Assembly: GCA_963752505.1 (NCBI GenBank)
Contig: CAVVYM010000012.1
Span: 1 to 64,000 of the forward strand
Length of the DNA: 64,000 nucleotides
Source: JACJWR01 sp963752505
GTDB taxonomy: Bacteria; Actinomycetota; Actinomycetes; S36-B12; UBA10799
Direction: 5' to 3'
Positions within the stretch are counted from its first letter, which is position 1. Every line of letters starts with the position of its first letter. Of the stretch, positions 7,937-16,058 are shown in pieces. The translations under genes were made by a program, and so were the position numbers. The notes under the pieces are model-generated. The model was not told where the DNA came from. It made no database searches and was given only the letters and a program-made list of their open reading frames with translations.

Positions 7937-8130
7937 TCAACTACGCGGTCCGGCCACGAACACCGGTCACGGTGCCCTGCGCACCAGATAGTCCGGAACG
8001 TCACCGACACCGGAGTGGCGCTCGTCGTAGAAGCCGCGGGCTCCGGTGACTAGCAGTGCGGGTCGATCCCGGTGACGTAGGCCGATTCGATGTCCGGCAC
8101 GGAGGTGGCCAGAACACTACGACGTACCTG
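7937..8130 (-). pseudogene. Universal stress protein ghost (two deletions, stop)
   Basis: Leftward translation gives VLATSVPDIESAYVTGIDP, then in another frame PALLVTGARGFYDERHSGVG and DVPDYLVRRAP, a stop, and PVFVAGPRS with a terminal stop. These match, in order, three parts of the intact protein at 16059-16955 (VLASVVPDLDAAYITGVDP; PALLVTGARGFNDARDSGVG; CPVFVAGPKS at its C-terminus). About 70 residues are missing between the first two blocks, and nearly the whole second domain is missing between the last two, apparently by recombination across the repeated CPVxV motifs. It is a dead relative of that gene. Confidence 0.8.
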
Positions 8131-8150
8131 GCGAACGAGTTGCGGTGCAC

Positions 8151-9461
8151 TCAGGTCGAACCCTCGAGGTACGCCCGCGTGGCATTCAGGCCCCAGTCGT
8201 CAAGACCGTCGATATCGTCGCTGATCGAGCGAAGTCCGTCCACAGCATTCAGGTGTGATGCCCAACGAGAGCGCTCGGCCACTTCCGGTCGAGCGAGGAG
8301 GCAATCGGGATCGTTGGTCCACAGCACCTGGTTCTGCCACTGCCGTGCCGCACTGTTTCGGATCGCGTTGCGCAAACCCGGTGAACTCGCGTCGCCCGAG
8401 GGGGCCTCAGCATAGGTCGCGGTATCGGGGGACACCCGCAGGGCGTCCACGAGGCCAGCGCTGGCCAGGGTGGGGGCACCCGAACCCACGAGGTAGGCGT
8501 CAGGCCCGACGATTTCGCGGATCAGAGCGAGTCCGCGACGGTACCTGGCGATGGCATCGCCCCTGTCCATGCCGGCAAGGGCGCCGGCGTAGAGGAAGTC
8601 GAGCTTGAAGTAGTCGATTCCCAACGCCAGGAAGTGCTCGAAGACCCTCCGCCAGTAGTCGACGACCTTCGGATTCGCCACATCGAGGACGTACAGCTGT
8701 TGCCCCCAGTTGCGGCCCGGATCGGCGCCGGGAACAAGCCAATCGGGGTGATCCGTTGCGATGGTGGAGCGCTCACCTGTGAGGAATGGGGCGATCCAGA
8801 TGCCCGCACGCCGTCCCGCCTCGCGTATCCGGCTGACCGTGGCGCTCAGGTCGGGGAAGCGACCGGAGGGGACGAGCCAGTCTCCGATCTCGGCCTGATA
8901 GCCATCGTCGATCTGGACCACATCGACAGCCAGTTCATGATGGGCCATCGCAACCAGGTTCCGGTCGATATCGGCTTCCCGGACACCGGTGAAGAACTGG
9001 TACCAGGAGCACCACACGGTTGGGGACGGCCGCGGTGGCTGAAGATGATTCAGATCGGCGAAGCGCAGCGCCCAGGTTGTCAGCGCCGATGGCGCGTCAA
9101 GGTCCGCGATGGCGTGGTGGGCGACCGGGCCGACGGACTCAACCGTGACGGAATCTCCTTGGACCGCCGCCCGGATGACGGGCACTTCAGTCGGCGAATC
9201 GCTGGCGTAGATGTGGAGCGACTCGCCGGCGGCCGGGCGGATGGCCACCAGCCCCAGGCCGGTGAAGCCGGAACCGGCATGTGCATCGGCGTAGGAGCCC
9301 ATCCGACGGTGGTTGGCATCGACTGGTCGCTCGGGTGATTCCGTTACCGAATACCACCGCGTGGGCGTCCACGACTGCCAACCCTCGGCGTAGACCGCGG
9401 CGGTCGCCGGATCGATGGGCAGCGTCGTGCGCACCCGACTAGGGGCCCTCGTTGGAGGCAA
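8151..9461 (-). CDS. Alpha-galactosidase (GH36/melibiase-like)
   Basis: 436 residues. After EGWQSWTPTRWYS comes a (beta/alpha)8 barrel with PTVWCSWYQFF, VVQIDDGYQ, GIWIAPFL and the nucleophile motif YFKLDFLYAGAL; the acid/base Asp is expected in VDALRVSPDTA, and WTNDPDCLL follows. These are hallmarks of retaining GH36-type alpha-galactosidases, which remove terminal alpha-galactose from melibiose, raffinose or polysaccharides. No signal peptide, so probably cytoplasmic. The start is uncertain: the first available one is a TTG inside a SnoaL fragment, and the N-terminal beta domain is much shorter than in long GH36 enzymes, so N-terminal truncation is possible. No sugar transporter is adjacent. 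Confidence 0.85.
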   Translation of the reverse strand: MPPTRAPSRVRTTLPIDPATAAVYAEGWQSWTPTRWYSVTESPERPVDANHRRMGSYADAHAGSGFTGLGLVAIRPAAGESLHIYASDSPTEVPVIRAAVQGDSVTVESVGPVAHHAIADLDAPSALTTWALRFADLNHLQPPRPSPTVWCSWYQFFTGVREADIDRNLVAMAHHELAVDVVQIDDGYQAEIGDWLVPSGRFPDLSATVSRIREAGRRAGIWIAPFLTGERSTIATDHPDWLVPGADPGRNWGQQLYVLDVANPKVVDYWRRVFEHFLALGIDYFKLDFLYAGALAGMDRGDAIARYRRGLALIREIVGPDAYLVGSGAPTLASAGLVDALRVSPDTATYAEAPSGDASSPGLRNAIRNSAARQWQNQVLWTNDPDCLLARPEVAERSRWASHLNAVDGLRSISDDIDGLDDWGLNATRAYLEGST

Positions 9462-9555
9462 TCACCTCGTCGGCCACGCCTGCGAAGAACTCCTCTAGCC
9501 GGTGCTCTGCCAGGTGCCCGAACAGGGTCGCTACTTCCGCATGTGCCAGTGCCAT
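9439..9555 (-). pseudogene. SnoaL-like (NTF2 fold) protein, N-terminal fragment
   Basis: Thirty-eight codons beginning MALAHAEVATLFGHL and continuing HRLEEFFAGVADEV, the first helix pair of many actinobacterial SnoaL/ketosteroid-isomerase-like proteins of about 130 residues. It then ends abruptly at a TAG where the alpha-galactosidase frame begins, so the remainder was lost at this junction. Too short to function. Confidence 0.5.
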
Positions 9556-9639
9556 GATCGCCACGATAACGCCGGGTCCTGGCGGAATCAGCGGACCGGA
9601 GGCTGTCATGGGCGTGCGCAATCAGTGGACAAGGCTGCG

Positions 9640-9889
9640 CAGTGCGGGGCGACGCTGGACGAGTTCGACGCCGAGTTCGACGCGGTGTTCTCCAATGCCG
9701 CGTTGTACTGGATCCTCGACCACCACAGCGCAGCCCGAGAGGAGGTCCGCCCACAAGTTGCTGAGCTGCTTGAACCGGCTTTGTGTACCGAGGAGGAGCG
9801 AGCGAGTCTCGTCACTCAACGTAGGTGAGCTGCTACGCGCCAGCCACCACCGGCAACGCGTGAACCGGTGGTGGCTGAACTACGAAGCA
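9640..9889 (+). pseudogene. SAM-dependent methyltransferase ghost
   Basis: Rightward translation gives TLDEFDAEFDAVFSNAALYW and ILDHH, then VAELLEPALCTEEER, and in another frame NRWWLNYEA. These match the intact methyltransferase at 21041-21853 in order: LDFDEEFDAVFSNAALHWIL, TAELLRPALCSEFDG and SWWADYVRI. About 110 residues between the first two blocks are deleted, and the N-terminal SAM-binding glycine motif is also absent. DNA identity is still obvious around the FDAVFSNAAL codons. A non-functional relative of that gene. Confidence 0.8.
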
Positions 9890-9894
9890 GCACG

Positions 9895-11277
9895 TCACTC
9901 CAGGCCGAACGCCGCTTGCACCACAGCTTCGGGGGTGAAATCCGCAACTCGACCACCAACGTTGAGCGATGCGCTCAGGCGAGTTGCCCCTGGGCCATCG
10001 ATATGCCGCTGATAGTTGGCTTGATTCCAGGCGCTGGTGTGCCCGGCCGGGTTGAGAGCGGAATACGTCTGACCGAACTGGCGCTCGACAGCCGAGTAGT
10101 TGTTTCCGGAGATCTGCCCCACGATGTTGAAGGACGCCCATCGACTGTTCCGCGGGCCTGCGGCGTAGGTATCCAAGTAGTTGACCCGGGTCGGCACCCC
10201 TCTCGCCACGAGATACGCCTCAAGAGTCTGCCCACCGTGATCGGACGGGCGGTAGCTTGCGGCCAGTTCCGCCAGCAGTGGCTCAACCTGGTGCCTATCA
10301 CCCACATGGTGGGCTCCCGACTCGCCGGACACCGGAGTCGCCTCCAGTGCCACCAGCATCGATGCGTTGCCCTTGACTTGGACCCGCGTGGCATCCAAGC
10401 CGACGCCGTACTCATACATCTCGGCAACCGTTTGTTTGGCGCGTGGGGTGAAGGCTTCGAGGTCGGCGCCGATTGTTCCGGTGGTATCCCAGCGTTCCAT
10501 CACCGACAGCGTCGCCAGCCCCTGAGCCAACACGGCTCGGTAGTCATCTCTGGCGGTTTCGATCTGAATCCAGTACTGGGTGAGATCCGAGACTGCCGTT
10601 GGTTCGCCTGCCTTCATCATGAGCGGGATGGTGCCGGTCGTGGGGTTGGTCAAGAGGAAGTCCAGTTGACCGATCGAGGTCGTGATCACGGTCTGCATGT
10701 CGGATAGGTTCGATTCCGACGGTTGCAGATCCTTCTCGACCCAACTGCCGACTGAACGCATTGCGGTATCCAGGTTGGCGGCGGCCACCCCCGCCTGGGT
10801 GTAGGAATTGTAGAAGTGTGTGCGGTCCTGCCCCTCGAGTAGCCGCTCGACTTGTTCGGAGATCTTCCGCACCTCGTCGTTGAGCGCCGCGATGGAATCG
10901 TTGATTTCATTCAACGCCTTGCTGAAGCCGTCGTCTGGGTTGTAGCCCATCGCCGCGAGGACCTCGGAGATGATGACCTGGCCACCAGCGAAGGCGACAC
11001 CGTGGAACAGAGAGCGACCAAAGGTGCTGGCCTGTCCTAGAACAACATCTGGGGTCTGCGCGGGCGACGGTGTGATCATCCCATCGACCCGCAGTCGTTC
11101 CATTGCCTCCGCCACGTGTTCGGCTGAATCCGATTGGGCCTTGTCCGTCGGCACGGCGGAGGCGGTCGCTGGATTCGTCGTGGCGAGCGTGCCGATCAGC
11201 AGCAGCGCCAGGGCAAGAACGAATATTCGCAGTGGTTTCCTTGCGCGGGTTGGTCGTGGCGTGGTGGCTGATTGCAT
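9895..11277 (-). CDS. Large secreted helical protein, unknown function
   Basis: 460 residues. The N-terminus is a Sec signal peptide: Arg/Lys-rich start, then IFVLALALLLIGTLA, with probable cleavage after ATASA. The mature protein is predominantly helical; a coiled coil occupies about residues 120-150 (KALNEINDSIAALNDEVRKI and onward), preceded by a Gly/Ala/Val-rich apolar segment (GVAFAGGQVIISEVLAAMGY). That pattern resembles helical pore-forming toxins and other membrane-active secreted proteins, but I recognise no family, so this is only a shape comparison. The ATG at 11277 is chosen over a TTG 11 codons upstream because it gives a standard signal peptide. Monocistronic; the methyltransferase ghost abuts its stop. 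Confidence 0.75.
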   Translation of the reverse strand: MQSATTPRPTRARKPLRIFVLALALLLIGTLATTNPATASAVPTDKAQSDSAEHVAEAMERLRVDGMITPSPAQTPDVVLGQASTFGRSLFHGVAFAGGQVIISEVLAAMGYNPDDGFSKALNEINDSIAALNDEVRKISEQVERLLEGQDRTHFYNSYTQAGVAAANLDTAMRSVGSWVEKDLQPSESNLSDMQTVITTSIGQLDFLLTNPTTGTIPLMMKAGEPTAVSDLTQYWIQIETARDDYRAVLAQGLATLSVMERWDTTGTIGADLEAFTPRAKQTVAEMYEYGVGLDATRVQVKGNASMLVALEATPVSGESGAHHVGDRHQVEPLLAELAASYRPSDHGGQTLEAYLVARGVPTRVNYLDTYAAGPRNSRWASFNIVGQISGNNYSAVERQFGQTYSALNPAGHTSAWNQANYQRHIDGPGATRLSASLNVGGRVADFTPEAVVQAAFGLE

Positions 11278-11499
11278 AGTGGTTGACCTGATTCCTCTCC
11301 GTGAGTTCAATGCCTAGGACGCCATCCAGGCAGGGAACGTTGCAGAAGCCATAGCCGAACCGGTTCGGCAGAAAGATGTACACACGCTTTCTGCGATTCG
11401 TCGTAGTCCACGTTGGCGCTGAGGCAGACTTGTGCGGCGGGCCGAACCCGAGACCGGGTGATTTGGGCTTTCGAAACCAGCAGGTAGGAAGTGCGGCGC

Positions 11500-12357
11500 A
11501 TGAATGAACTGACACTGGCGGACGGTCGGAAGCTCACCTACGACACCTACGGCGACCCGGACGGAACGCCGGTTGTCTTCAACCACGGATTCTCTGATTC
11601 TCGACTCATCCGAAATCCCGATGAAGCTCTCACAGCGGCCCAAGGGGTATGGATGATCGCTGCAGATCAGCCCGGTGTCGGGGGGTCCAGCCCGCAGCCC
11701 AAACGCCACATGGTCGATTGGGGCTCCGATATGGAGCAGCTAGCAGACCATCTCGACTTGGAGACGTTTGTGGTGGCTGGGCATTCGGGCGGGGGGCCTC
11801 ATGCGCTGAGCATTGCGCATCGACTGCCGGATCGCGTCACTCGAGGAGTGCTGGCCTCACCGGTGGGGCCGTTCGACAAGGACCGCTACAGCAAAATGCT
11901 GGCGATGAAAGACCTCCAACTTGTTGTGAAGCTACATCACTTCCACCACGTGCTGCGTTGGGCATACAAGTCGGACGTGAAGAAGGCGCAGAAAGACATG
12001 GACGCCTACCTAGAGGAAACCGCAAAGGCCGATCCCTCAGACGCCGAGACCTTTCTGGGCAGTCCCGAACAGCGCGCCATGTTCATCGACAACTTCGCGG
12101 AAGGAATGGCTCAGAACGAGGAAGGTCTGTACGAAATGACTCTTGCCCTGTGGGACTGGGGTTTCGATCTTTCAGACATCCAGCAGCCATTCCACGTCTT
12201 CTATGGCGACGTCGATGACATCGTTGACCCAGCAATGCCCCGACTCGTCGCCGAGCAACTCCCCAACGGAAAGGCGCAGGTCTGGGAAGGAGCTGGACAC
12301 TACGGCTTCATTGATCGTGAGCGTTGGCAGCAGTTCCTCGGGGCTACCTCGGCATAA
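11500..12357 (+). CDS. Alpha/beta-fold hydrolase
   Basis: 285 residues, complete alpha/beta hydrolase: oxyanion region VVFNHGFSDSRL, nucleophile elbow VAGHSGGGPHAL (Ser about residue 95), acid in FYGDVDDIVDP and His in WEGAGHYGFID. The fold covers esterases, lipases, epoxide hydrolases and haloperoxidase-like enzymes; the substrate cannot be deduced. The cap domain (about 130-210) is helical and Lys-rich. ATG at 11500 starts the usual strand NELTLADGRKLTYDTYGDPDG; a start three codons upstream is possible. Divergent from the secreted protein gene, with about 220 bases of shared promoter region. Confidence 0.93.
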   Translation: MNELTLADGRKLTYDTYGDPDGTPVVFNHGFSDSRLIRNPDEALTAAQGVWMIAADQPGVGGSSPQPKRHMVDWGSDMEQLADHLDLETFVVAGHSGGGPHALSIAHRLPDRVTRGVLASPVGPFDKDRYSKMLAMKDLQLVVKLHHFHHVLRWAYKSDVKKAQKDMDAYLEETAKADPSDAETFLGSPEQRAMFIDNFAEGMAQNEEGLYEMTLALWDWGFDLSDIQQPFHVFYGDVDDIVDPAMPRLVAEQLPNGKAQVWEGAGHYGFIDRERWQQFLGATSA

Positions 12358-12607
12358 GTACGAGGCCCAAAGAGCCAGGCGGCCCACCCTCACCGGGGCT
12401 GATTGCGGCTGGGCGTAACCGACTCGCGCCGCCCTCGACGGTTGCGCGGGTAGGTGACATCCGATCTGGCTTGCCGGTGGTCGTGCCCCTTGCTGTCGTG
12501 TCCATCAATTGCCCCTGCCAGCAATTGTGAAGCGCGACGGTGCCACCTCCACCGGTCCCTTGTCCGTGTAACAGTGCAAGGCGGAGGGGAAGGTGTCTGC
12601 CGGAGGA

Positions 12608-13063
12608 CTAGAGGAGGTATGCCACTACCGCGTCCCAGTCGGGGTAGTCGTCGCTGCCGAAGCGGATGAGTTCGCCGCCGAATCGGTCGGCGCCGTTCTT
12701 GGTGCGGTCGTCGATGAGGTAGTCGCCGAGGTGCAGGTGCTTGTTGTGGGAGAGGATCAGGCGCTTGTGGGCGGGAGTGCCGGGGGCCTCGCCGAGGTGG
12801 TGGTGAACCCAGGCGAGCTTGTCCGACCACGCCGACGGGTTGTGCCAGGACGCCGTGGACAACAGGTAGGTGTCGTAGCGCTCGGACAGTTGCCGGTGGG
12901 CCGCCACGGCACCGGGCATCGGGTCCATGACGGCGAAGACCCCCGGGATTTCGTCCTCTCGGCCGGCGTACCGGGCACGGACGTCGGCGGGCATCTTCTC
13001 AACGCCGGACATGAAGTCGACCAGGACCCCGTCCATGTCGATGTAGAGGATCTGTTGAGTCAT
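12608..13063 (-). CDS. 5'(3')-deoxyribonucleotidase (NT5C-like HAD phosphatase)
   Basis: 151 residues. The HAD motif I DMDGVLVDF gives the nucleophilic Asp and the general acid two residues later; TYLLSTASWHNPSAWSDKLAW carries motif II and LGDYLIDDRTKNGADRFGGELIRFGS motif IV with the metal-binding Asp pair, characteristic of NT5C-type enzymes that dephosphorylate deoxynucleoside monophosphates. Length fits this compact family. The ATG at 13063 is used because the open frame upstream of it is Arg/Pro-rich with no family match. It would act in the cytosol in nucleotide-pool control. Confidence 0.9.
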   Translation of the reverse strand: MTQQILYIDMDGVLVDFMSGVEKMPADVRARYAGREDEIPGVFAVMDPMPGAVAAHRQLSERYDTYLLSTASWHNPSAWSDKLAWVHHHLGEAPGTPAHKRLILSHNKHLHLGDYLIDDRTKNGADRFGGELIRFGSDDYPDWDAVVAYLL

Positions 13064-13242
13064 GGCATAAGCCTTTCTGTCGGGTGGTGCGGTTGCTAGT
13101 TTCGTGGCGGCTCGAGGCGCAGTTGAGTCCCGAATCGTGGCGTAGCGCGGTGGTCTGGATCGTCGTTGTGATGGAGAGCAGTGCGGCCATCGCGTGATCC
13201 TTCGAGTCAACCCTCGACGGAATCCTCCAGGGGAGCATCAGG

Positions 13243-13345
13243 ATGACCGCACCACACATTGTCGACCCCGCCGCCGGTTGGGTGAAGCTCTGGCGCAGGC
13301 ATCCCCAGATTTGATGCGTTCGCTGTTGCAGATCGTGATCAACGC
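13243..13345 (+). pseudogene. IS256-family transposase fragment
   Basis: An ATG after GGGAGCATCAGG begins MTAPHIVDPA, then in the next frame LGEALAQASPDLMRSLLQIV followed by INA. Together these match the first 35 or so residues of IS256-type (IS1081-like) transposases, with one frameshift between the two blocks. No catalytic domain follows, so this is a relic of the element's left end. The rest of 13064-13463 shows nothing else I can support. Confidence 0.7.
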
Positions 13346-13463
13346 ACCATTATCCATCGTGACCGAGGCAGCGGGGCGACCTGCTCGTCCGCCTGGGTTG
13401 GTCAAACGGCCTGGCCGACATGCCGCTTCCGGCCCGTCGCCCCGTAGCCCGTACGGGGTCTCG

Positions 13464-13856
13464 TCAGAAGTCTTCCACCACTCCGCCTAGGCGTGGCTGC
13501 AACTCTTCTGCCTGCGGAGAGTTAATCGTCCAGTTCGGGCCGACCAGCCAGGTGCCAAAGATAGGAGCCAGCTCGGCGAGATCTCGCGCCCCATCAAGGG
13601 TTGCCTGCAGGTCCGCGTCTGTCGAGTAGGTGGCCAGCACAGAGTTCCCGTCGCACTGACCGGACTGGGCAGCGTTCACCACCTGGTTCGTCTTCTCCCA
13701 GTCTGGGCAGTCCAGGCCAGCCTCGACTGCAGCGTTCTTGAGTTCTTCCACGGACCCGTATGTTGCCGGTTCCGAGGTCGAAGAGCCTGCACCGCATGCG
13801 CCTAGAGCCACGACACTCGCAAGGCCCATCCCCACGACCACGACTGACCTCTTCAT
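13464..13856 (-). CDS. Small lipoprotein, unknown function
   Basis: 130 residues from an ATG with GGGAGGGA upstream. MKRSVVVVGMGLASVVALGAC is a lipoprotein leader with lipobox ALGAC (Cys21), followed by a Ser/Thr-rich linker (GAGSSTSEPATYG). The mature part has two further Cys (LDCPDWE, QCDGNSV) likely to form a disulfide and resembles the small cell-surface lipoproteins common in actinobacteria, beginning with SVEELKNAAVEAGLDC. No enzymatic motif. Faces a fragment of an MFS gene across its promoter. Confidence 0.82.
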   Translation of the reverse strand: MKRSVVVVGMGLASVVALGACGAGSSTSEPATYGSVEELKNAAVEAGLDCPDWEKTNQVVNAAQSGQCDGNSVLATYSTDADLQATLDGARDLAELAPIFGTWLVGPNWTINSPQAEELQPRLGGVVEDF

Positions 13857-14043
13857 GATTCCCTCCCACCTTGTTGGCGATCTTGCTGCCTTGGTCGGGC
13901 AGCCTCGCCACATTCCTCCCCGGATTTCAGCAAGTCTAGACAGCGCCGTAGCTGGAGCTAGTGCCCCAATTCCATGGCGAGCAACTCGAAATCCGCCGTT
14001 GGATTCGGTCCCCTTGCTGCTCATACCCCGTCAGCAAACCCTT

Positions 14044-14265
14044 GCGACAACGGGTCTGGCCGCCTGCTTCTTTGTCAATTCTGCGACTTTCCTCGTTGCC
14101 ATCGCTCCCACGCTGCCCGCGGCAGCAATTGCGCTGGTGCCTGCAGGGGCTGCCAGCATCTGGTTCCTGTCAACAGCAAACTCCACTGTGCAACTCACCG
14201 CGGAGCCCCAGATGCGAGGTCGAGTCATGGCGCTGACCCGGCTCTCCAATCAGGGGAGTGCTTGA
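14044..14265 (+). pseudogene. MFS transporter fragment (EntS/MFS_3 type)
   Basis: About 74 codons in which TTGLAACFFVNSATFLVAIA and the following LPAAAIALVPAGAASIWFLS form two membrane helices, then TANSTVQLTAEPQMRGRVMAL, the loop motif of the enterobactin-exporter-like MFS_3 group. A full protein has about 400 residues and 12 helices; here there is no start in register and the frame ends SNQGSA. Remnant of an exporter gene. Confidence 0.7.
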
Positions 14266-14347
14266 CGACCTGTGCCCCGGAATTCGCCTGTGAGGCATGC
14301 CGGCGTGGTGGGCTCTTGTCCTCAGCAGGTGCAGCAGTCGGGCGGTG

Positions 14348-15943
14348 CTACGTTGCGGCAATCACAGTGTTACGCCCGGCTGATTTAGCTTCATACATGG
14401 CCCGGTCGGCTCGGCTGATGACCTGGTCGACAGTCTCTCCGGGTTCTACCAAAGCGACACCGACGCTAACGCTGCCGCGGAGTTCACGGTCGATGTCCGG
14501 GTAGGGCACCGGCTCACGCAGCGCCTGCCGCAGACGTTCGGCCTGCCCCAGGATGTCGTCAAGGTCACGAACACCCGGCACCACAGCAAGCATCTCGTCG
14601 CCACCGAAGCGGCCGACAAGCGCCTCACTGCCGAGCTGCTCGGTCACCCGCTGTGCGGCGGCGAGGAGCACCGCATCACCGGCCGCATGCCCGAGGTTGT
14701 CGTTGACCGACTTCATGTCGTCGAGGTCGCAGAACAACACCGCTACGCACGCACCGTCGCTGGACGGCTCCGCAAGAAGCGCCTCCAGTCTCGCGAGGAT
14801 GCTGGCGCGGTTGAGCAGGCCGGTGAGCGGGTCGGTGGTGGCTAGCCGGTGCAATTCCTGCTCGGCGGCTACCTGGGCCTCGGCATCGCGGGTCACCGCG
14901 TACACCTCGGTCACGTTGCCGGCGGAGTCGTAGCCGAACGAGTTGGTGGTCTCGGTCCACACCCAGTGGCCGTCCTTGTGCCGCACGCGGGTGCGCCTGG
15001 GCCGGGTGACGACCCCGCCGGAGGTGCTGACTTCGACGGCGTTGGCGATGGCCTGCGCCAGGAAGTATCGCTCGGTGACGTCGCGCGTCGTCAGCACCAC
15101 ACCATCGGCGAACTTGACTACGTGGATGTCGAACCGGCGGGTTTCGTTGTCCACCGTGCTGGTCGCGAAGTCCTCGATGACGAGTTCCTCGCCGGTTTCC
15201 ACAACGCGGGCGTAGTCGGCCAGCGTTCTGGGCTGCGGCTTCGGCAGGGCTTCCATCCGCAGGCCTACAAGTTGGTCGCGACTCATGCCCAGGTAGGCGC
15301 AGGCGGCGTCGTTGGCCTCCTGCACGGCGAAATCGATGATGTGCCCGGTGTCGTCTCGGATTGCCGAGAAGTGAATGTGTGGCTCGATCGTCGCCTCCAG
15401 CAGCGCTGCGAGGCGTTCGCGTTCTCGTTCGCGCCGGAGTGTCGCGGCGATGTCGACAGCCGGACCCGGCCGGGCGGTGCGGTGTGCCGCACCTGGCACT
15501 GCCTCGGCCTGGCTGAGCAGTTGGAGCTTCTCTTCAGCTTCGGCAAGCCGACCCTTGGCCGTGATCAGTTCGGTGACGTCGCGCAAGTGGATGACGGCGC
15601 CGATTGCGAACTCCTCATCAGCCCATGGCCCCACCGACACTTCCACCCATGTGGTCGAACCATCCGCGCAGACCGCCCGGACGCGGAACTCGGGCAGGTC
15701 TGCCAGCTGCGTCACCGCTGCCATACACGCGGCAGTCATGCGCGGCATGAAGTGCGGGTGCACCCACTGCATTGGCGCCTCGAGCGCGTGCTCGGGTTCG
15801 TAGCCGAAGACTGTGCGGACAGACGGGGAGGAGTAGCGGCCCGAGCCGTCCGCATTGAGGATCAAGGTGACTTCGATGGTGTGGGCCGCCACGAAATCCG
15901 AGTCGCACGGGTTGTTCGTGTCTTCGGTACCACTGGATGGCAC
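14348..15943 (-). CDS. PAS-PAS-GGDEF diguanylate cyclase
   Basis: 531 residues, no membrane segment. A first PAS domain (about 20-130, ending IGAVIHLRDVTEL), a second (about 185-295, ending VVLTTRDVTERY), then only the last half of a third PAS/PAC (RHKDGHWVWTETTNSFGYDS) leading into the cyclase (about 365-531): TTDPLTGLLNRASIL, DLDDMKSVNDNLGHAAGD and the active loop RFGGDEML. The last residue of the GGDEF motif is Met instead of Phe, a tolerated position. There is no RxxD inhibitory site before the loop (GSEALVGRFGG). It should make cyclic di-GMP in response to a cytosolic ligand or redox signal. Confidence 0.9.
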   Translation of the reverse strand: MPSSGTEDTNNPCDSDFVAAHTIEVTLILNADGSGRYSSPSVRTVFGYEPEHALEAPMQWVHPHFMPRMTAACMAAVTQLADLPEFRVRAVCADGSTTWVEVSVGPWADEEFAIGAVIHLRDVTELITAKGRLAEAEEKLQLLSQAEAVPGAAHRTARPGPAVDIAATLRRERERERLAALLEATIEPHIHFSAIRDDTGHIIDFAVQEANDAACAYLGMSRDQLVGLRMEALPKPQPRTLADYARVVETGEELVIEDFATSTVDNETRRFDIHVVKFADGVVLTTRDVTERYFLAQAIANAVEVSTSGGVVTRPRRTRVRHKDGHWVWTETTNSFGYDSAGNVTEVYAVTRDAEAQVAAEQELHRLATTDPLTGLLNRASILARLEALLAEPSSDGACVAVLFCDLDDMKSVNDNLGHAAGDAVLLAAAQRVTEQLGSEALVGRFGGDEMLAVVPGVRDLDDILGQAERLRQALREPVPYPDIDRELRGSVSVGVALVEPGETVDQVISRADRAMYEAKSAGRNTVIAAT

Positions 15944-15989
15944 GGGGACAGGGTAGGGCGTGAGAGCGGGTCGCGGCTACCTCAGGCGT

Positions 15990-16033
15990 GGGAGGATTCG
16001 GCCAAAGAGTCGGGAGGACTCGGCTCAAGAGTC
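15990..16033. repeat. 22-bp tandem duplication
   Basis: Two adjacent 22-base copies (15990-16011 and 16012-16033), both beginning GGGAGGA and ending GAGTC, with four differences. They lie between the PAS-GGDEF start and the universal stress protein stop. Confidence 0.8.
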
Positions 16034-16058
16034 GATTCCTACGCTGCGGCTCGCCGAA

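Noticed and set aside
9868..10707. A 279-codon plus-strand frame opposite the secreted helical protein
   Set aside because: No ribosome-binding site or domain; the opposite frame has a signal peptide and coiled coil.
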